NCBI RefSeq assembly: GCF_026719705.1
Contig: NZ_JAPPRR010000002.1
Location: 125,091 to 189,090, forward strand
DNA: 64,000 nt
Source: Pseudokordiimonas caeni
Lineage (GTDB): Bacteria > Pseudomonadota > Alphaproteobacteria > Sphingomonadales > Kordiimonadaceae
Reading direction: 5' to 3'
Shown: positions 24,837 to 34,717 of the stretch, piece after piece
Numbering within the stretch: position 1 is the first letter of the stretch
Layout: every line of letters begins with the position of its first letter
Translations under genes and position numbers: made by a program
Notes under the pieces: model-generated
What the model saw: the letters and a program-made list of their open reading frames with translations, nothing else
The model's database searches: none
What the model was told of the DNA's origin: nothing

Positions 24837-26348
24837 TCAGGCGGCGGAAGCGACAAGACGGGCAACAGCCTCGCGGTGGCCGGGCAGGCGCGCCACATTG
24901 GCATCGATAATCTGTCGCAGGTCCGCGAGATATTGCCCCAGTTGCTCGTCTGAGAGCTTGTCGGCGAGCGGCGTGAAGCTTTCCGGCATCAATCCCTGTC
25001 CCACCATCACCTGCAGCCAGGCGACTTCGGAAAACAGCTCGTTGTTCTCGCGGAAAATGCGCCCGGTCTGCCGGAACAGATCCAGCCGATGGGTCAGGCT
25101 TTCGGGCACTGCCATCTCGCGACACGCTGTCCAGAAGGCGGTGTCGGTGCGACGGTTGAGATGATAGTGCAGGATGATGAAATCGCGCACGCGTTCATAT
25201 TCGAACCCCACCTGCGCGTTATACTCGGCGATATTGGCGGCGGCGAAATTCAGATCCGGGAACATCTGCACCAGCCGCACGATGCTGGTCTGGATCAGGT
25301 GGATGCTGGTCGATTCGAGGGGCTCCAGAAAGCCCGAAGACAGCCCTACAGACACGCAATTCTTTTCCCAGAATTTGGCCCGCCGCCCGGTGCGGAAGCG
25401 GATGGTGCGAGGGTCCGCGAGCGGCTTGCCCTCCAAATTACCCATCAGGGTCGCCGTCGCTTCATCCTCGCTGATGTGACTGCTTGAAAACACATGGCCG
25501 TTGCCGGCACGGTGCTGCAGCGGAATGCGCCACTGCCAGCCCGCCTTGTGGGCGATGGACTGGGTATAAGGCCGAAGGCGCGGCCCGTTCTCGGCCGGCA
25601 CCGCGACGGCGCGGTCGCACGGCAGCCAATGGGTCCAGTCCTCATACCCAACCCCGAGTGCTTCACCGATCAGAAGTGCGCGGAAACCCGAACAATCGAT
25701 GAAAAGGTCGCCCTCGATAGTCTCGCCGGACTTCAGCGTCACTGACCGGATGAAGCCGTTTTCGCCGTCGCGGTTGACGCCCGTGATCATGCCTTCGATG
25801 CGCTTCACCCCGCCCGCTTCGCTGCCTTGCCGCAGAAAGCGGGCATAGAGGCCGGCATCGAAATGATAGGCCTCGACAATGCCTTCAAGGGGCGAATTGG
25901 GGATGCGGTCAAGCCGGGCGTAGCGGTCGCGCGATGCCGCCTGATAATTGAAGCTGTAATCCCACAGGCTGCCGGCATCCGCCTTCCCAGCCTGCCGGGC
26001 GCGCAGCCAGAAATTATGGAAGGGCGTGAGGCCAAGCGGGCGGCCGATGGTGCCGAAGGCATGCATGTAACGGTCGCCAAGTCCGCCCCAGTTTTCAAAC
26101 TCAATCCCGAGCTTGAAGGTGCCGCCGGTGGCCTTCACGAAGTCGGCTTCATTCATGCCGATGGCCTGATTGAAAACCTGGATGGGCGGGATTGTGGCCT
26201 CACCCACACCCACGGTGCCGATCTCGTCGGATTCGATGAGCGTGATGGAAAGCCCGGCGCCCAGCACCTTCGTCAGCAGCGCCGCGCTCATCCAGCCGGC
26301 CGTGCCGCCGCCCACAATCACCACCCGCCTGATCCGCATATCCTGCAT
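24837..26348 (-). CDS. Tryptophan halogenase family flavoprotein
   Basis: The 503-residue flavin-dependent halogenase-fold protein has GGGTAGWMSA (FAD loop, residues 13-22), GVGEATIPP, the putative catalytic Lys K79 in GGTFKLGIEFENW (same number as PrnA), the WxWxIP signature in GWQWRIPL and EPLESTSIHLIQ. Relatives with this profile sit next to TonB receptors in sugar loci of Caulobacter- and Alteromonas-like bacteria, where the substrate is undefined, so halogenation of free tryptophan is not implied. The start ATG is at 26348. It lies downstream of the TonB receptor gene, separated by a terminator-like hairpin. Confidence 0.88.
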   Translation of the reverse strand: MQDMRIRRVVIVGGGTAGWMSAALLTKVLGAGLSITLIESDEIGTVGVGEATIPPIQVFNQAIGMNEADFVKATGGTFKLGIEFENWGGLGDRYMHAFGTIGRPLGLTPFHNFWLRARQAGKADAGSLWDYSFNYQAASRDRYARLDRIPNSPLEGIVEAYHFDAGLYARFLRQGSEAGGVKRIEGMITGVNRDGENGFIRSVTLKSGETIEGDLFIDCSGFRALLIGEALGVGYEDWTHWLPCDRAVAVPAENGPRLRPYTQSIAHKAGWQWRIPLQHRAGNGHVFSSSHISEDEATATLMGNLEGKPLADPRTIRFRTGRRAKFWEKNCVSVGLSSGFLEPLESTSIHLIQTSIVRLVQMFPDLNFAAANIAEYNAQVGFEYERVRDFIILHYHLNRRTDTAFWTACREMAVPESLTHRLDLFRQTGRIFRENNELFSEVAWLQVMVGQGLMPESFTPLADKLSDEQLGQYLADLRQIIDANVARLPGHREAVARLVASAA

Positions 26349-26387
26349 CGGTTCCCGTCCCTCTGTTCGCTGAGGCTAGAAAGAAAA

Positions 26388-26414
26388 GCCCCCACCGGCA
26401 ATACCAGCGGGGGC
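26388..26414 (-). terminator. Terminator between TonB receptor and halogenase genes
   Basis: GCCCCC (26388-26393) pairs with GGGGGC (26409-26414). In the leftward direction the stem is followed by TTTT and more T. It would end or attenuate the receptor transcript before the halogenase-like gene. Confidence 0.75.
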
Positions 26415-26443
26415 GATTTTTAGAGAAGCACGCTTCCCAGGCC

Positions 26444-29200
26444 TTACATCTTGTAGGTCAGACCGAAGAGGAAGGTGCGGCCATAGTTCTGGAAGTCGCG
26501 AACCTGCCGGGGGTCGTTGTTATAGTAGGAAATGAAGGGCTCATTCGTCAGGTTGTTCACCTGGAACAGCAGCGACAGGCCCTCGATACCTACTTCCGAC
26601 AGATCATAGCCAAGCTGGGCGTCAACGATGGTTTCAGGCTTCACGTCCACAAGGGCGCGCGCGAGGCTGAGGGTCGAAACCTCGCCAAGGAAGCTCGAAC
26701 GGTGACGCAGGCTGGCGCGGGCCTGGAAGCCATGCTTTTCGTAATAGATGGTGCCATTGAGCACGGTCTTCGAAAGGCCCGGCATCTTGATCGGGTCGCT
26801 GTCCGGCGTCTCGCGGATCGAACTCTTGGTGAAGCTCGCCGAGCCGAGCACCCCGAAGCCGTCAAGCGCTTCCGAGAACATCGAGAAAGGCACGCTCATC
26901 GAAAGCTCGACACCGTAGATCTTGCCGCCGTCGATATTGCCCGGACGCTCGATGAGGCCGGTGTTCGAGGCTGCGTCGTCGATCCCGGCATTCGCGAGAA
27001 TGTCGGTGAAGTCATACTCTTCAAAGGTCGTGAACGGGAAGCTCTGAACCTTCTTGTAGAAGCCCGCCACCGAGGCATAGCCGCCTTCACCGAAGTAGGT
27101 TTCATAGGCCAGATCAAACTGCCAGGTCTTGAACGGCTCAAGGCGCGGGTTGCCGCCCTTACCACGCACGATACGGGTCGTCTGGTCGTAGCCAAGTTCG
27201 AAACCGGCATTCATCTGGTCCATGCGGGCACGGGCCAGAACCTGCGCGACGCCAACGCGGATCTTGTTGTCGTCATTGAGGTTGAAAGCAAGGTTCATGC
27301 TGGGCAGGAAGTCCCAGTATTTGATGCCGTCGGTGACATCGATGAGCTGGACAACATTCACACCGTTTTCAGCGACGACACGAACTGCCGAACCGGTCGA
27401 CATCTGGTCTGTATGCACAGCCTGCACGCCGACGTTACCGGTGACCGGCAGCTCGCCGAGCATCGTGTCGATATTGGCCTGAACATAGAAGTTCGAGACT
27501 TTCTCTTCGACAAGCCAGCTGTTGGTGGAACGCGAAAGTTCGCTCTCGGACGCATCCGTCTCGTTATAGGCACCCGACTCGTAAAGTGCCCGGGCATCGA
27601 ACGCGATCATGTTGCCCATGCCGATGAACTCAAGCGAAGTCGGGTCCAGCAGCAGCTCGGACGGGATCGCAACATCCGCCGGATATTGCTTCAGCGTCAG
27701 GTAATATCCATTGTCGTCGAGGCTCTTGGTGCGCTTCGAGTAACGCGCGCCATATTCGATCGACGACAGGAAGCCGTTGTCGATCGTCTGTTCAGCGCTC
27801 AGGCGCACCGCCCACAGCTCGTCATCAGTTTCAGGCGCGTTGATGAAACCATCCTGTGCGTCAGCCGAAGGATAGGCACCAGCATCCACGAGGCCCTGAC
27901 CCCACGAAAGCGGACCGCCGAGCCGGATGAGGTTCGGGTCGGAATAATCAAGGTCATGGGTGAAGATGGCGCTGCCATCCGGCGTGATGGTGAAGCCGAT
28001 ATTGTCGACAGCACCATTGCCCGACCCACGACCGGTACCGGCGTAAATCTCGGTGTTGCGCTCGCTGCGATCAACGCTCGAATAGCTGAGGTCGGCTTCA
28101 AGGTGCCAGGTTTCGCTCAGCTCATACTGCGTGTTCCAGCCGAGGGCCAGGGTCTTGGCCTTGCGGTCCACGAAGTCGTTACGAACCACAACCTCGGCAC
28201 CATTGAACTGGCCTTCGGTGATGAGGCCGTTGTCTGCCGTCCAGCCGTCCTGCAGTTGCGCGCCCGACCAGGACAGCGGAATTTCGATGCCGCGCAGGGT
28301 CTGCTCGTCATCGAATTTCGAATAGTAAGCGTCGATCGTGGTGCTGAAGGCGCTGTCATGCGGTGCATATTCGAGCACGCCGAGGAAGCCGTCGCGGGTC
28401 AGTTCGTTCGATTTCACATAGGGCTTGGCGCCACCGATGACGAGATTGCCGTCGGCATTCGGGTTGTCACTCGGGAAGCCCCAGGCGTTCCAGCGTTCTT
28501 CCTGCGTCGGCGACAGCATGCGGGCATAGCCGAGTGCGAGACCGATGGTGTCGTCCGCGAACTGGTCGACATAGGAAACGCTGCCGCGATAACCCCAGGC
28601 CGAGGTGCCCGAGTTGAGGGCGCCGAGATCGGCATATTCAGCGCGGGCGTTCACCACAAGTGCCTGCTTGCCATAAGCGAGCGGCTTGATGGTCTGCAGG
28701 TCGACGGTACCGCCGACTGCCTGACTGGTGAGGCTCGCGTCGGGGGTCTTGTAGATGACAACGCCGTTGATCAGTTCCGACGGATACTGGTCATATTCCA
28801 CGGCGCGGTTGTTATTGGCCGAAACCTGTTCGCGACCATTCAGCGTCGTGGTGGTGAAATCGGGGGCGAGGCCACGGATCGAGATCACGTTGGCGCGGCC
28901 GTCAAGGCGCTGGGCGGCAAGGCCCGGCAGGCGCGCGATCGATTCGGCGATCGAGGCATCGGGCAGCTTGCCGATATCTTCCGCCGAAATGGCTTCAACA
29001 AGCGAGCTCGACGCGCGCTTCTTTTCAACCGACGACAGGATCGAGGCACGGATACCCGTGACGACGATCTCGTCCAGTTCATTTTCATCGGCGCCCTGAT
29101 CCTGCGCCGAAACACCACCCGTCACCGCAAAAGCAAGCGCGGCACCGGTCGCCACACCGGCCAGCAGCCGAATGCGGAAATCCTTCCTAGTCGTTTCCAT
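26444..29200 (-). CDS. TonB-dependent receptor, alpha-glucan/maltodextrin type
   Basis: This 918-residue outer-membrane receptor has a signal peptide (METTRKDFRIRLLAG, cleaved near VSA), the TonB box ELDEIVVTGIRAS and a plug region (AEDIGKLPDASIAESIARLPGL, VISIRGLAPDFTTTTLNGRE). Its large barrel ends YGRTFLFGLTYKM with a terminal hydrophobic strand. The long TIGR01782-like N-terminus (IGKLPDASIAESIARLPG) is typical of carbohydrate receptors such as Caulobacter MalA. Neighbouring amylase, glucosidase, symporter and LacI genes point to alpha-glucan oligosaccharides. The ATG at 29200 has GGAGAGGG upstream. Confidence 0.9.
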   Translation of the reverse strand: METTRKDFRIRLLAGVATGAALAFAVTGGVSAQDQGADENELDEIVVTGIRASILSSVEKKRASSSLVEAISAEDIGKLPDASIAESIARLPGLAAQRLDGRANVISIRGLAPDFTTTTLNGREQVSANNNRAVEYDQYPSELINGVVIYKTPDASLTSQAVGGTVDLQTIKPLAYGKQALVVNARAEYADLGALNSGTSAWGYRGSVSYVDQFADDTIGLALGYARMLSPTQEERWNAWGFPSDNPNADGNLVIGGAKPYVKSNELTRDGFLGVLEYAPHDSAFSTTIDAYYSKFDDEQTLRGIEIPLSWSGAQLQDGWTADNGLITEGQFNGAEVVVRNDFVDRKAKTLALGWNTQYELSETWHLEADLSYSSVDRSERNTEIYAGTGRGSGNGAVDNIGFTITPDGSAIFTHDLDYSDPNLIRLGGPLSWGQGLVDAGAYPSADAQDGFINAPETDDELWAVRLSAEQTIDNGFLSSIEYGARYSKRTKSLDDNGYYLTLKQYPADVAIPSELLLDPTSLEFIGMGNMIAFDARALYESGAYNETDASESELSRSTNSWLVEEKVSNFYVQANIDTMLGELPVTGNVGVQAVHTDQMSTGSAVRVVAENGVNVVQLIDVTDGIKYWDFLPSMNLAFNLNDDNKIRVGVAQVLARARMDQMNAGFELGYDQTTRIVRGKGGNPRLEPFKTWQFDLAYETYFGEGGYASVAGFYKKVQSFPFTTFEEYDFTDILANAGIDDAASNTGLIERPGNIDGGKIYGVELSMSVPFSMFSEALDGFGVLGSASFTKSSIRETPDSDPIKMPGLSKTVLNGTIYYEKHGFQARASLRHRSSFLGEVSTLSLARALVDVKPETIVDAQLGYDLSEVGIEGLSLLFQVNNLTNEPFISYYNNDPRQVRDFQNYGRTFLFGLTYKM

Positions 29201-29635
29201 GACCCTCTCCGAAGAATGCACTTTTTTCCCTCCCGTGCCGAACCGTTCCACCCGATTTGAGGGGCAGCGAAAGACAGCGCACACCCCCTTCCGGTCTGCT
29301 CTGCCAACGTTCGGCCGTTTGCAAAAATTATCCAACATATTGCAAAATACAAGCTGATTTTTGAAATTTGTTACAGTCTTTGCAAAAGTTTGCATTGCAC
29401 AAAAGATTAGACCAATTTTGCCGCAATGCACAAAAAATGGCTGAATTCTAAGTTTTTTGTTGATTTACCATATGAGTCCTGATCCATAATGCGCCACAAG
29501 ATCGACCAGGCATTGGTTGAAACGTTTTGCAAAAACGATTGGTAATTTTGCAAAACCATAGAAACAGCAAGCCGCTCCGGGCGATGCTTGCAACAAGGGG
29601 CTGGACCGCCACAGCGCGGCCAGGGGAGTGAATCG
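29201..29635. promoter_or_regulatory. Divergent control region with repeated TTTTGCAAAA operators
   Basis: This 435-bp AT-rich spacer lies between the receptor and the symporter. TGCAAA-centred sites occur at 29318-29325, 29340-29347 and 29379-29388. Two perfect TTTTGCAAAA palindromes (29525-29534 and 29546-29555) lie exactly 21 bp apart, two helical turns, on the symporter side. The same motif stands in front of the LacI gene, so these are probable binding sites of that repressor. No gene is seen in this spacer. Confidence 0.68.
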
Positions 29636-31228
29636 ATGGTGTCATCCGCCAGTGCCATGCTCGGCAGTCTCGATTATTCGATCATCGGCATCTATTTCAG
29701 CGCCATTTTCCTTCTCGGCATCTGGTTCGCCAAGCGGTCCCATTCGGCCGAGGACTATTTCCTTGCTGGCCGCAAATCGACATGGCCGATCATCGGCCTG
29801 TCACTTTTTGCATCCAACATTTCAGGCACCACGCTCGTCGGGCTGGCGGGCGACGCCTACGCCACCGGCATCTCGGTCTATAACTACGAGTGGCTTGCCG
29901 CTGTCATTCTCGCCTTCTTCGCGATCTTCGTACTGCCCTTCGTGCTGCGCTCCCGCGTCTTCACGATGCCCGAATATCTGGAACGTCGCTACGACAAGCG
30001 GGCGCGGGTCTATTTCTCGGTACTCACCCTGTTCCTCACCATTGTGATCGACACGGCCGCCACGCTCTATGCCGGCGGGCTGATGCTGAAGCTTTTCTTC
30101 CCCGACACGCCGATGTGGGTGACGATCACCGGCCTCGCCACCTTTGCCGGCGCCTACACCATCGCCGGGGGTCTCGCCGCCGTGATGTATACCGATTCGG
30201 TGCAGGCGATCATCCTGCTGATCGGCTGCACCGTCATTTCTGTCATCGCCTATAATACGGTCGGCGGATGGGATGCGATCACCGCTGCTGTGCCGGAAAC
30301 GAAACTCAGCCTCATCCGCCCGCTTGATGATCCGGGCATGCCGTGGCTCGGCCTCCTACTCGGGGCGCCGCTCCTTGGCTTCTATGTCTGGTGCAACAAC
30401 CAGTTCATGGTGCAGCGCGTGCTATCGGCCAAATCGATTGAACATGGCCGCTGGGGGGCGCTGTTCGGTGGCCTCCTGAAGCTGCCGGTGCTGTTCCTGA
30501 TGGTACTGCCGGGTACGGCCGCGATCATCCTGTTCCCGGAACTCGAACGCGCCGACCTCGTGTTCCCGACACTCCTGACGCACCTCTTGCCCACCGGCCT
30601 TCTGGGCCTCGTGCTTGCAGGCTTCCTTGCCGCGATCATGAGCCAGGTGACCTCGACCGTGAACTCTGCCGCGACGCTCGTGACCATGGATTTCATCAAA
30701 CCGCGCTGGCCGGAACTGAAGGCTGACCGCATGGTCGCCGTCGGCCGCCTTGTCACGCTTTGCATCCTGCTCGCCGCCATCCTCTGGGCGCCGCAGATCG
30801 GCAAGTTCGATTCGCTTTTCAAATATCTGCAGAAGATCCTGACCTATGCTGTGACGCCGACCGTGGCGCTCTTCATCATCGGCAGCTTCTGGCGCGGCGC
30901 GAATGCGACGGGTGCGATTGCCACGCTCAGCCTCGGCACATTGGCCGGTGCCATCTGCTTCGTGCTCATTGAGGTCACCGGCACCTTCCACCTGCACTTC
31001 CTCTATATGGCGCCGATCCTCTTCGCCTTCTCGTGCCTTGTGCTCGTGACGGCCAGCAGCCTGAAGCGCGGCTCGGAAGTCTCCGACGTCGAAAATTATG
31101 TATGGACGGTTGCCGGCTACCGCGCCGAGACCGAAGCGCTGAAGGCGCTGCCCTGGTGGCAGAATTACCGCCTGCACGCACTCGCGCTCACCGCTATTGC
31201 CACCGTCATTGTCATCTCGTTCCGGTAA
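29636..31228 (+). CDS. Sodium:solute symporter family sugar transporter
   Basis: The 530-residue inner-membrane protein of the SSS (SGLT-like) family has about 13-14 helices. Typical parts are SAEDYFLAGRKSTWPIIGLSLFASNISGTTLVGLAG near the N-terminus and GFLAAIMSQVTSTVNSAATLVTMDF in the middle. By context it would import the sugar released in the periplasm, replacing an ABC or PTS maltose system. The ATG at 29636 has GGGGAG eight bases upstream. It leads an operon with the two GH13 genes (12-bp gap, then 2 bp). Confidence 0.9.
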   Translation: MVSSASAMLGSLDYSIIGIYFSAIFLLGIWFAKRSHSAEDYFLAGRKSTWPIIGLSLFASNISGTTLVGLAGDAYATGISVYNYEWLAAVILAFFAIFVLPFVLRSRVFTMPEYLERRYDKRARVYFSVLTLFLTIVIDTAATLYAGGLMLKLFFPDTPMWVTITGLATFAGAYTIAGGLAAVMYTDSVQAIILLIGCTVISVIAYNTVGGWDAITAAVPETKLSLIRPLDDPGMPWLGLLLGAPLLGFYVWCNNQFMVQRVLSAKSIEHGRWGALFGGLLKLPVLFLMVLPGTAAIILFPELERADLVFPTLLTHLLPTGLLGLVLAGFLAAIMSQVTSTVNSAATLVTMDFIKPRWPELKADRMVAVGRLVTLCILLAAILWAPQIGKFDSLFKYLQKILTYAVTPTVALFIIGSFWRGANATGAIATLSLGTLAGAICFVLIEVTGTFHLHFLYMAPILFAFSCLVLVTASSLKRGSEVSDVENYVWTVAGYRAETEALKALPWWQNYRLHALALTAIATVIVISFR

Positions 31229-31240
31229 GGGGGTTGCCGA

Positions 31241-33088
31241 ATGAATAGTCAGAAGTTTCTCAAGGGTGCCTTTGCGGGCGTATCGCTCGCTGCCCTTCTC
31301 GCGGCCTGCAGCCCGGAACAATCGACCGGGCAGGCACCTCCCGAGGCAACTGAGGCCGCCAAGGTTTCAAGCCCGGCGGACCGTCCGGCAACGGATGAAG
31401 TGATCTATTTCGTGCTGCCTGACCGCTTCGCGAACGGCGACCCGGCGAATGATCGCGGCGGGATCGCTGGCGACATTGCCGACCATGGCTTCGACCCCAC
31501 CCACAAGGGCTATTTCCACGGCGGCGACATCAAGGGGATCACCGAGAAGCTTGATTATATCGAAGGGCTTGGTGCGACCGCGATCTGGATGACACCGATC
31601 TTCAAGAACAAGCCGGTGCAGGGCAACCCGGGTGACCAGTCGGCGGGATATCACGGCTACTGGATCACCGATTTCACCCAGATCGATCCGCATTTCGGCA
31701 CCAATGACGACCTGAAGGCGCTGGTGGCGGCGGCGCACGCGCGCGGCATCAAGGTGATTTTCGACATCATCACCAACCACACGGCGGACGTGATCAAGTA
31801 TCTGGAATGCGCAGGGCCTGATACCGGCAAAGTGATGCCCGAACAGGCCGACTGCCCGTACCGCCCGCTCGGCGAGCCCAAATATACAGCTTACGTGCCG
31901 GCAGCCGAAGCCGGGATCAAAAAGCCCGAATGGCTGAATGACACGCGCTATTATCACAATCAGGGCAATTCGACCTTCAAGGGCGAAAGCAGCCTCTATG
32001 GCGATTTCGCCGGGCTTGATGATCTGGATACCGACAATCCCGAAGTCGCCGCGAAAATGGCTGATATCTACAAATGGTGGATCAGCGAGTTCCGCATCGA
32101 TGGCTTCCGCATCGATACCGCGCGCCATGTGAATGATGAATTCTGGCAGAGCTTCGCGCCCGCAATCATCGAGCACGCCAAGGCCGAAGGCCTGCCGAAC
32201 TTCTATATGTTCGGCGAAGTCTATGAATTCACGCCAAAGCAGCTCAGCCATTTCACCAATGTGGCGAAGCTGCCCGCCGTGCTTGATTTCGCGCTGCAGT
32301 GGACGATCCAGAAAACCATCGTCGGCATCCCCGATGCCGGGAACCAGCAGGCCATTTTCTCCACGGGCTTCCAGTCGGAAGCCACTCCGAAGGCCGGTTT
32401 CGCCCCCACTCAGGCGCTTGCCGACCTTTTCGATGGCGACATCGAATACACAGGCGCCGCCGGCAAGTCAGCGACCTTCCTGCCCACCTTCCTCGGGAAC
32501 CATGACATGGGCCGCTTCGGCTTCTTCCTGCGGCAGGCACACCCTGATGCTGACCCAGCCCAACTGCTGAAGCGGGCGGAGCTTGCGAACGCACTTCTCT
32601 TCTTCGCCCGCGGCGTGCCCGTCATCTATTATGGCGACGAGCAGGGCTTCACCGGCGATGGTGGCGATCAGGCTGCCCGCGAGAATATGTTCCCGAGCCA
32701 GGTCGACAGCTACAACGACAATGTGCTGATCGGCTCGGATGCGACCACCGCCGAGGATAATTTCAACCCCGACCATCCGCTCTACCGCCAGATTGCGGCG
32801 CTCGCTGCCGTCCGCAAGGCCGAGCCTGCCCTGATGCGGGGCAACCAGCGGACGGTCGCCGCCGGGGACACACCCGGTATCTTCGCCTTCGACCGCACAG
32901 ATCTGGCATCAGGCAGCGAGCTGGTCGCGGCGATCAATACAAGCACCGAGGAAGCAAGTGCCGTTCTGGCGGTTGCCAACCCCGACGGGCTTACCCCGGT
33001 TCTTTCAAGTGGCATGGCTGAACTCAGCCCCGACGGCACGCTTCGCCTCGCGCCCCTTTCCTACATTCTTTACCGCCGGACGAACTGA
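31241..33088 (+). CDS. Lipoprotein alpha-amylase family glycosidase (GH13)
   Basis: The 615-residue protein has a lipobox at C23 (LLAACSPE), so it is likely anchored facing the periplasm. The GH13 (beta/alpha)8 barrel is complete: FDIITNHTAD (region I), GFRIDTARHV with the nucleophile Asp (region II), MFGEVYEF with the acid Glu (region III) and FLGNHDMGRF (region IV). It would cut alpha-1,4-glucan oligomers entering through the TonB receptor. The exact product pattern (amylase, neopullulanase or cyclomaltodextrinase) cannot be read from sequence. Confidence 0.92.
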   Translation: MNSQKFLKGAFAGVSLAALLAACSPEQSTGQAPPEATEAAKVSSPADRPATDEVIYFVLPDRFANGDPANDRGGIAGDIADHGFDPTHKGYFHGGDIKGITEKLDYIEGLGATAIWMTPIFKNKPVQGNPGDQSAGYHGYWITDFTQIDPHFGTNDDLKALVAAAHARGIKVIFDIITNHTADVIKYLECAGPDTGKVMPEQADCPYRPLGEPKYTAYVPAAEAGIKKPEWLNDTRYYHNQGNSTFKGESSLYGDFAGLDDLDTDNPEVAAKMADIYKWWISEFRIDGFRIDTARHVNDEFWQSFAPAIIEHAKAEGLPNFYMFGEVYEFTPKQLSHFTNVAKLPAVLDFALQWTIQKTIVGIPDAGNQQAIFSTGFQSEATPKAGFAPTQALADLFDGDIEYTGAAGKSATFLPTFLGNHDMGRFGFFLRQAHPDADPAQLLKRAELANALLFFARGVPVIYYGDEQGFTGDGGDQAARENMFPSQVDSYNDNVLIGSDATTAEDNFNPDHPLYRQIAALAAVRKAEPALMRGNQRTVAAGDTPGIFAFDRTDLASGSELVAAINTSTEEASAVLAVANPDGLTPVLSSGMAELSPDGTLRLAPLSYILYRRTN

Positions 33089-33090
33089 TC

Positions 33091-34713
33091 ATGACCGCAC
33101 CCGCCCGCACCCATCCCGCTGCTGACGCCGCACCCGACATTGTCTGGTGGAAAGGTGCGGTGATCTACCAGATCTATCCGCGCAGCTTCGCCGACAGCAA
33201 CGGCGACGGCATCGGGGACCTGAAGGGCATCACCGCCCATCTCGATCATGTGGCAGCACTTGGCGTGGACGGCGTCTGGATCTCGCCTTTCTTCAAGTCG
33301 CCGATGAAGGATTTCGGCTACGATGTCGCCGATTACTGCGATGTCGACCCGATCTTCGGCACGCTTGCCGATTTTGATGAACTGCTGGCCCGCGCCCACA
33401 CGCTGGGGCTGAAGGTGATCATCGATCAGGTCTATTCCCACACGTCCGCCGAATGCGAATGGTTCAAGGAAAGCCGGTCTTCGCGCGATAACCCGAAGGC
33501 CGACTGGTATGTGTGGGCAGACGCCAAGGCCGATGGCACCCCGCCCACCAACTGGCTGTCGGTATTCGCCGGCCCCGCCTGGACGTGGGACGCCGGGCGG
33601 CGGCAATATTATCTCCACAATTTCCTGTCTTCGCAGCCGGACCTGAACCTGCATAACCCCGAAGTGCAGGAAGCCGTGCTTGCCACCGCGCGCTTCTGGC
33701 TCGATCGCGGCGTGGATGGCTTCCGACTGGATGCCACCAACTTCTATATGCATGATCCGGAACTGCGCGATAACCCGCCCTACTCCGGTGCGGCCACGCG
33801 CGAGACCTACACCTTCAACTTCCAGGAACAATGCTATAACCAGTCGCACCCCGACATCCTGCCGTTCATTGAGCGCTACCGGGCGCTTCTGGACAGCTAC
33901 GGTGGCGACCGGTTCACAGTGGCCGAAATCGGCGGCCGCCGCGCCATCGAGGAAATGAGCGACTATACGAAAGGCAACAACCGCCTTTCGACCGCCTATA
34001 GCTTCATCTTCCTCGAATCGCCCGAGCTTTCAGCCGGTGTCATCCGCAAGGCGCTTTCTGACTGGGACGCTGCGACCGACGCCTGGCCCTCGTGGACCTT
34101 CTCGAACCATGACCGGCCCCGCACGCTCGGGCGCTGGGGCAAGGAAGCTGATCCCGGCACCTTCGCCCGCACCATGAACATGCTGCTCCTCAGCCTTCGC
34201 GGCACCATCTTCCTTTATCAGGGGGAGGAGCTCGGCTTGCCGCAGGCCGACGTGCCCTTCAACCGGCTGCAGGACCCGGAAGCGCTCGCCAACTGGCCGA
34301 AAACGCTTGGCCGCGACGGCACCCGCACGCCGATGCCGTGGAAGGCCGACACACCGTTCGGCGGCTGGAGCTGCGATCCGTGGCTGCCGCTCGACCCGCG
34401 CCATATTGCCCTTGCCGCCGATGTGCAGACGAAGGACCCCACTTCGACGCTCGCCTTCACCAAGGCCCTCCTCTCCCTGCGTCGGAGCCATCCTGCCCTG
34501 CGCGTCGGCGGCCACCACTTCCTTGACACGCCTGAGCCGATCCTTGCCTTCACACGGGAAGCGGACGGCGAAACGCTCCTCTGCGTTTTCAACCTGTCGA
34601 ACGGGGATGTGCGCTTTGAAGGCGAGACCGGGAACGTGCTGCAAACCAGCGGCAACTGCGACCCGGCAACCGGCGCCATGGGGCCGTTCAGCGGCTGGAT
34701 TTCAAAACTGTGA
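33091..34713 (+). CDS. Alpha-glucosidase (GH13 family)
   Basis: The 540-residue cytoplasmic enzyme without a signal peptide closely resembles bacterial oligo-1,6/alpha-1,4-glucosidases. It has WWKGAVIYQIYPRSFADSNGDGIGDLKGI at the start, IIDQVYSHTSAECEWFKESRSSR, the nucleophile in GVDGFRLDATNFYMHD, the acid in TVAEIGGRRA and FSNHDRPRTLGRWG. It hydrolyses maltose or maltooligosaccharides to glucose for glk. The ATG is two bases after the amylase stop, so the two are tightly co-translated. Confidence 0.93.
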   Translation: MTAPARTHPAADAAPDIVWWKGAVIYQIYPRSFADSNGDGIGDLKGITAHLDHVAALGVDGVWISPFFKSPMKDFGYDVADYCDVDPIFGTLADFDELLARAHTLGLKVIIDQVYSHTSAECEWFKESRSSRDNPKADWYVWADAKADGTPPTNWLSVFAGPAWTWDAGRRQYYLHNFLSSQPDLNLHNPEVQEAVLATARFWLDRGVDGFRLDATNFYMHDPELRDNPPYSGAATRETYTFNFQEQCYNQSHPDILPFIERYRALLDSYGGDRFTVAEIGGRRAIEEMSDYTKGNNRLSTAYSFIFLESPELSAGVIRKALSDWDAATDAWPSWTFSNHDRPRTLGRWGKEADPGTFARTMNMLLLSLRGTIFLYQGEELGLPQADVPFNRLQDPEALANWPKTLGRDGTRTPMPWKADTPFGGWSCDPWLPLDPRHIALAADVQTKDPTSTLAFTKALLSLRRSHPALRVGGHHFLDTPEPILAFTREADGETLLCVFNLSNGDVRFEGETGNVLQTSGNCDPATGAMGPFSGWISKL

Positions 34714-34717
34714 TATC

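Noticed and set aside
26702-29260. An 852-codon open frame on the plus strand opposite the glucan TonB receptor
   Set aside because: It mirrors the codon structure of the receptor on the other strand in GC-rich DNA, shows no protein motifs and would remove a well-supported gene.
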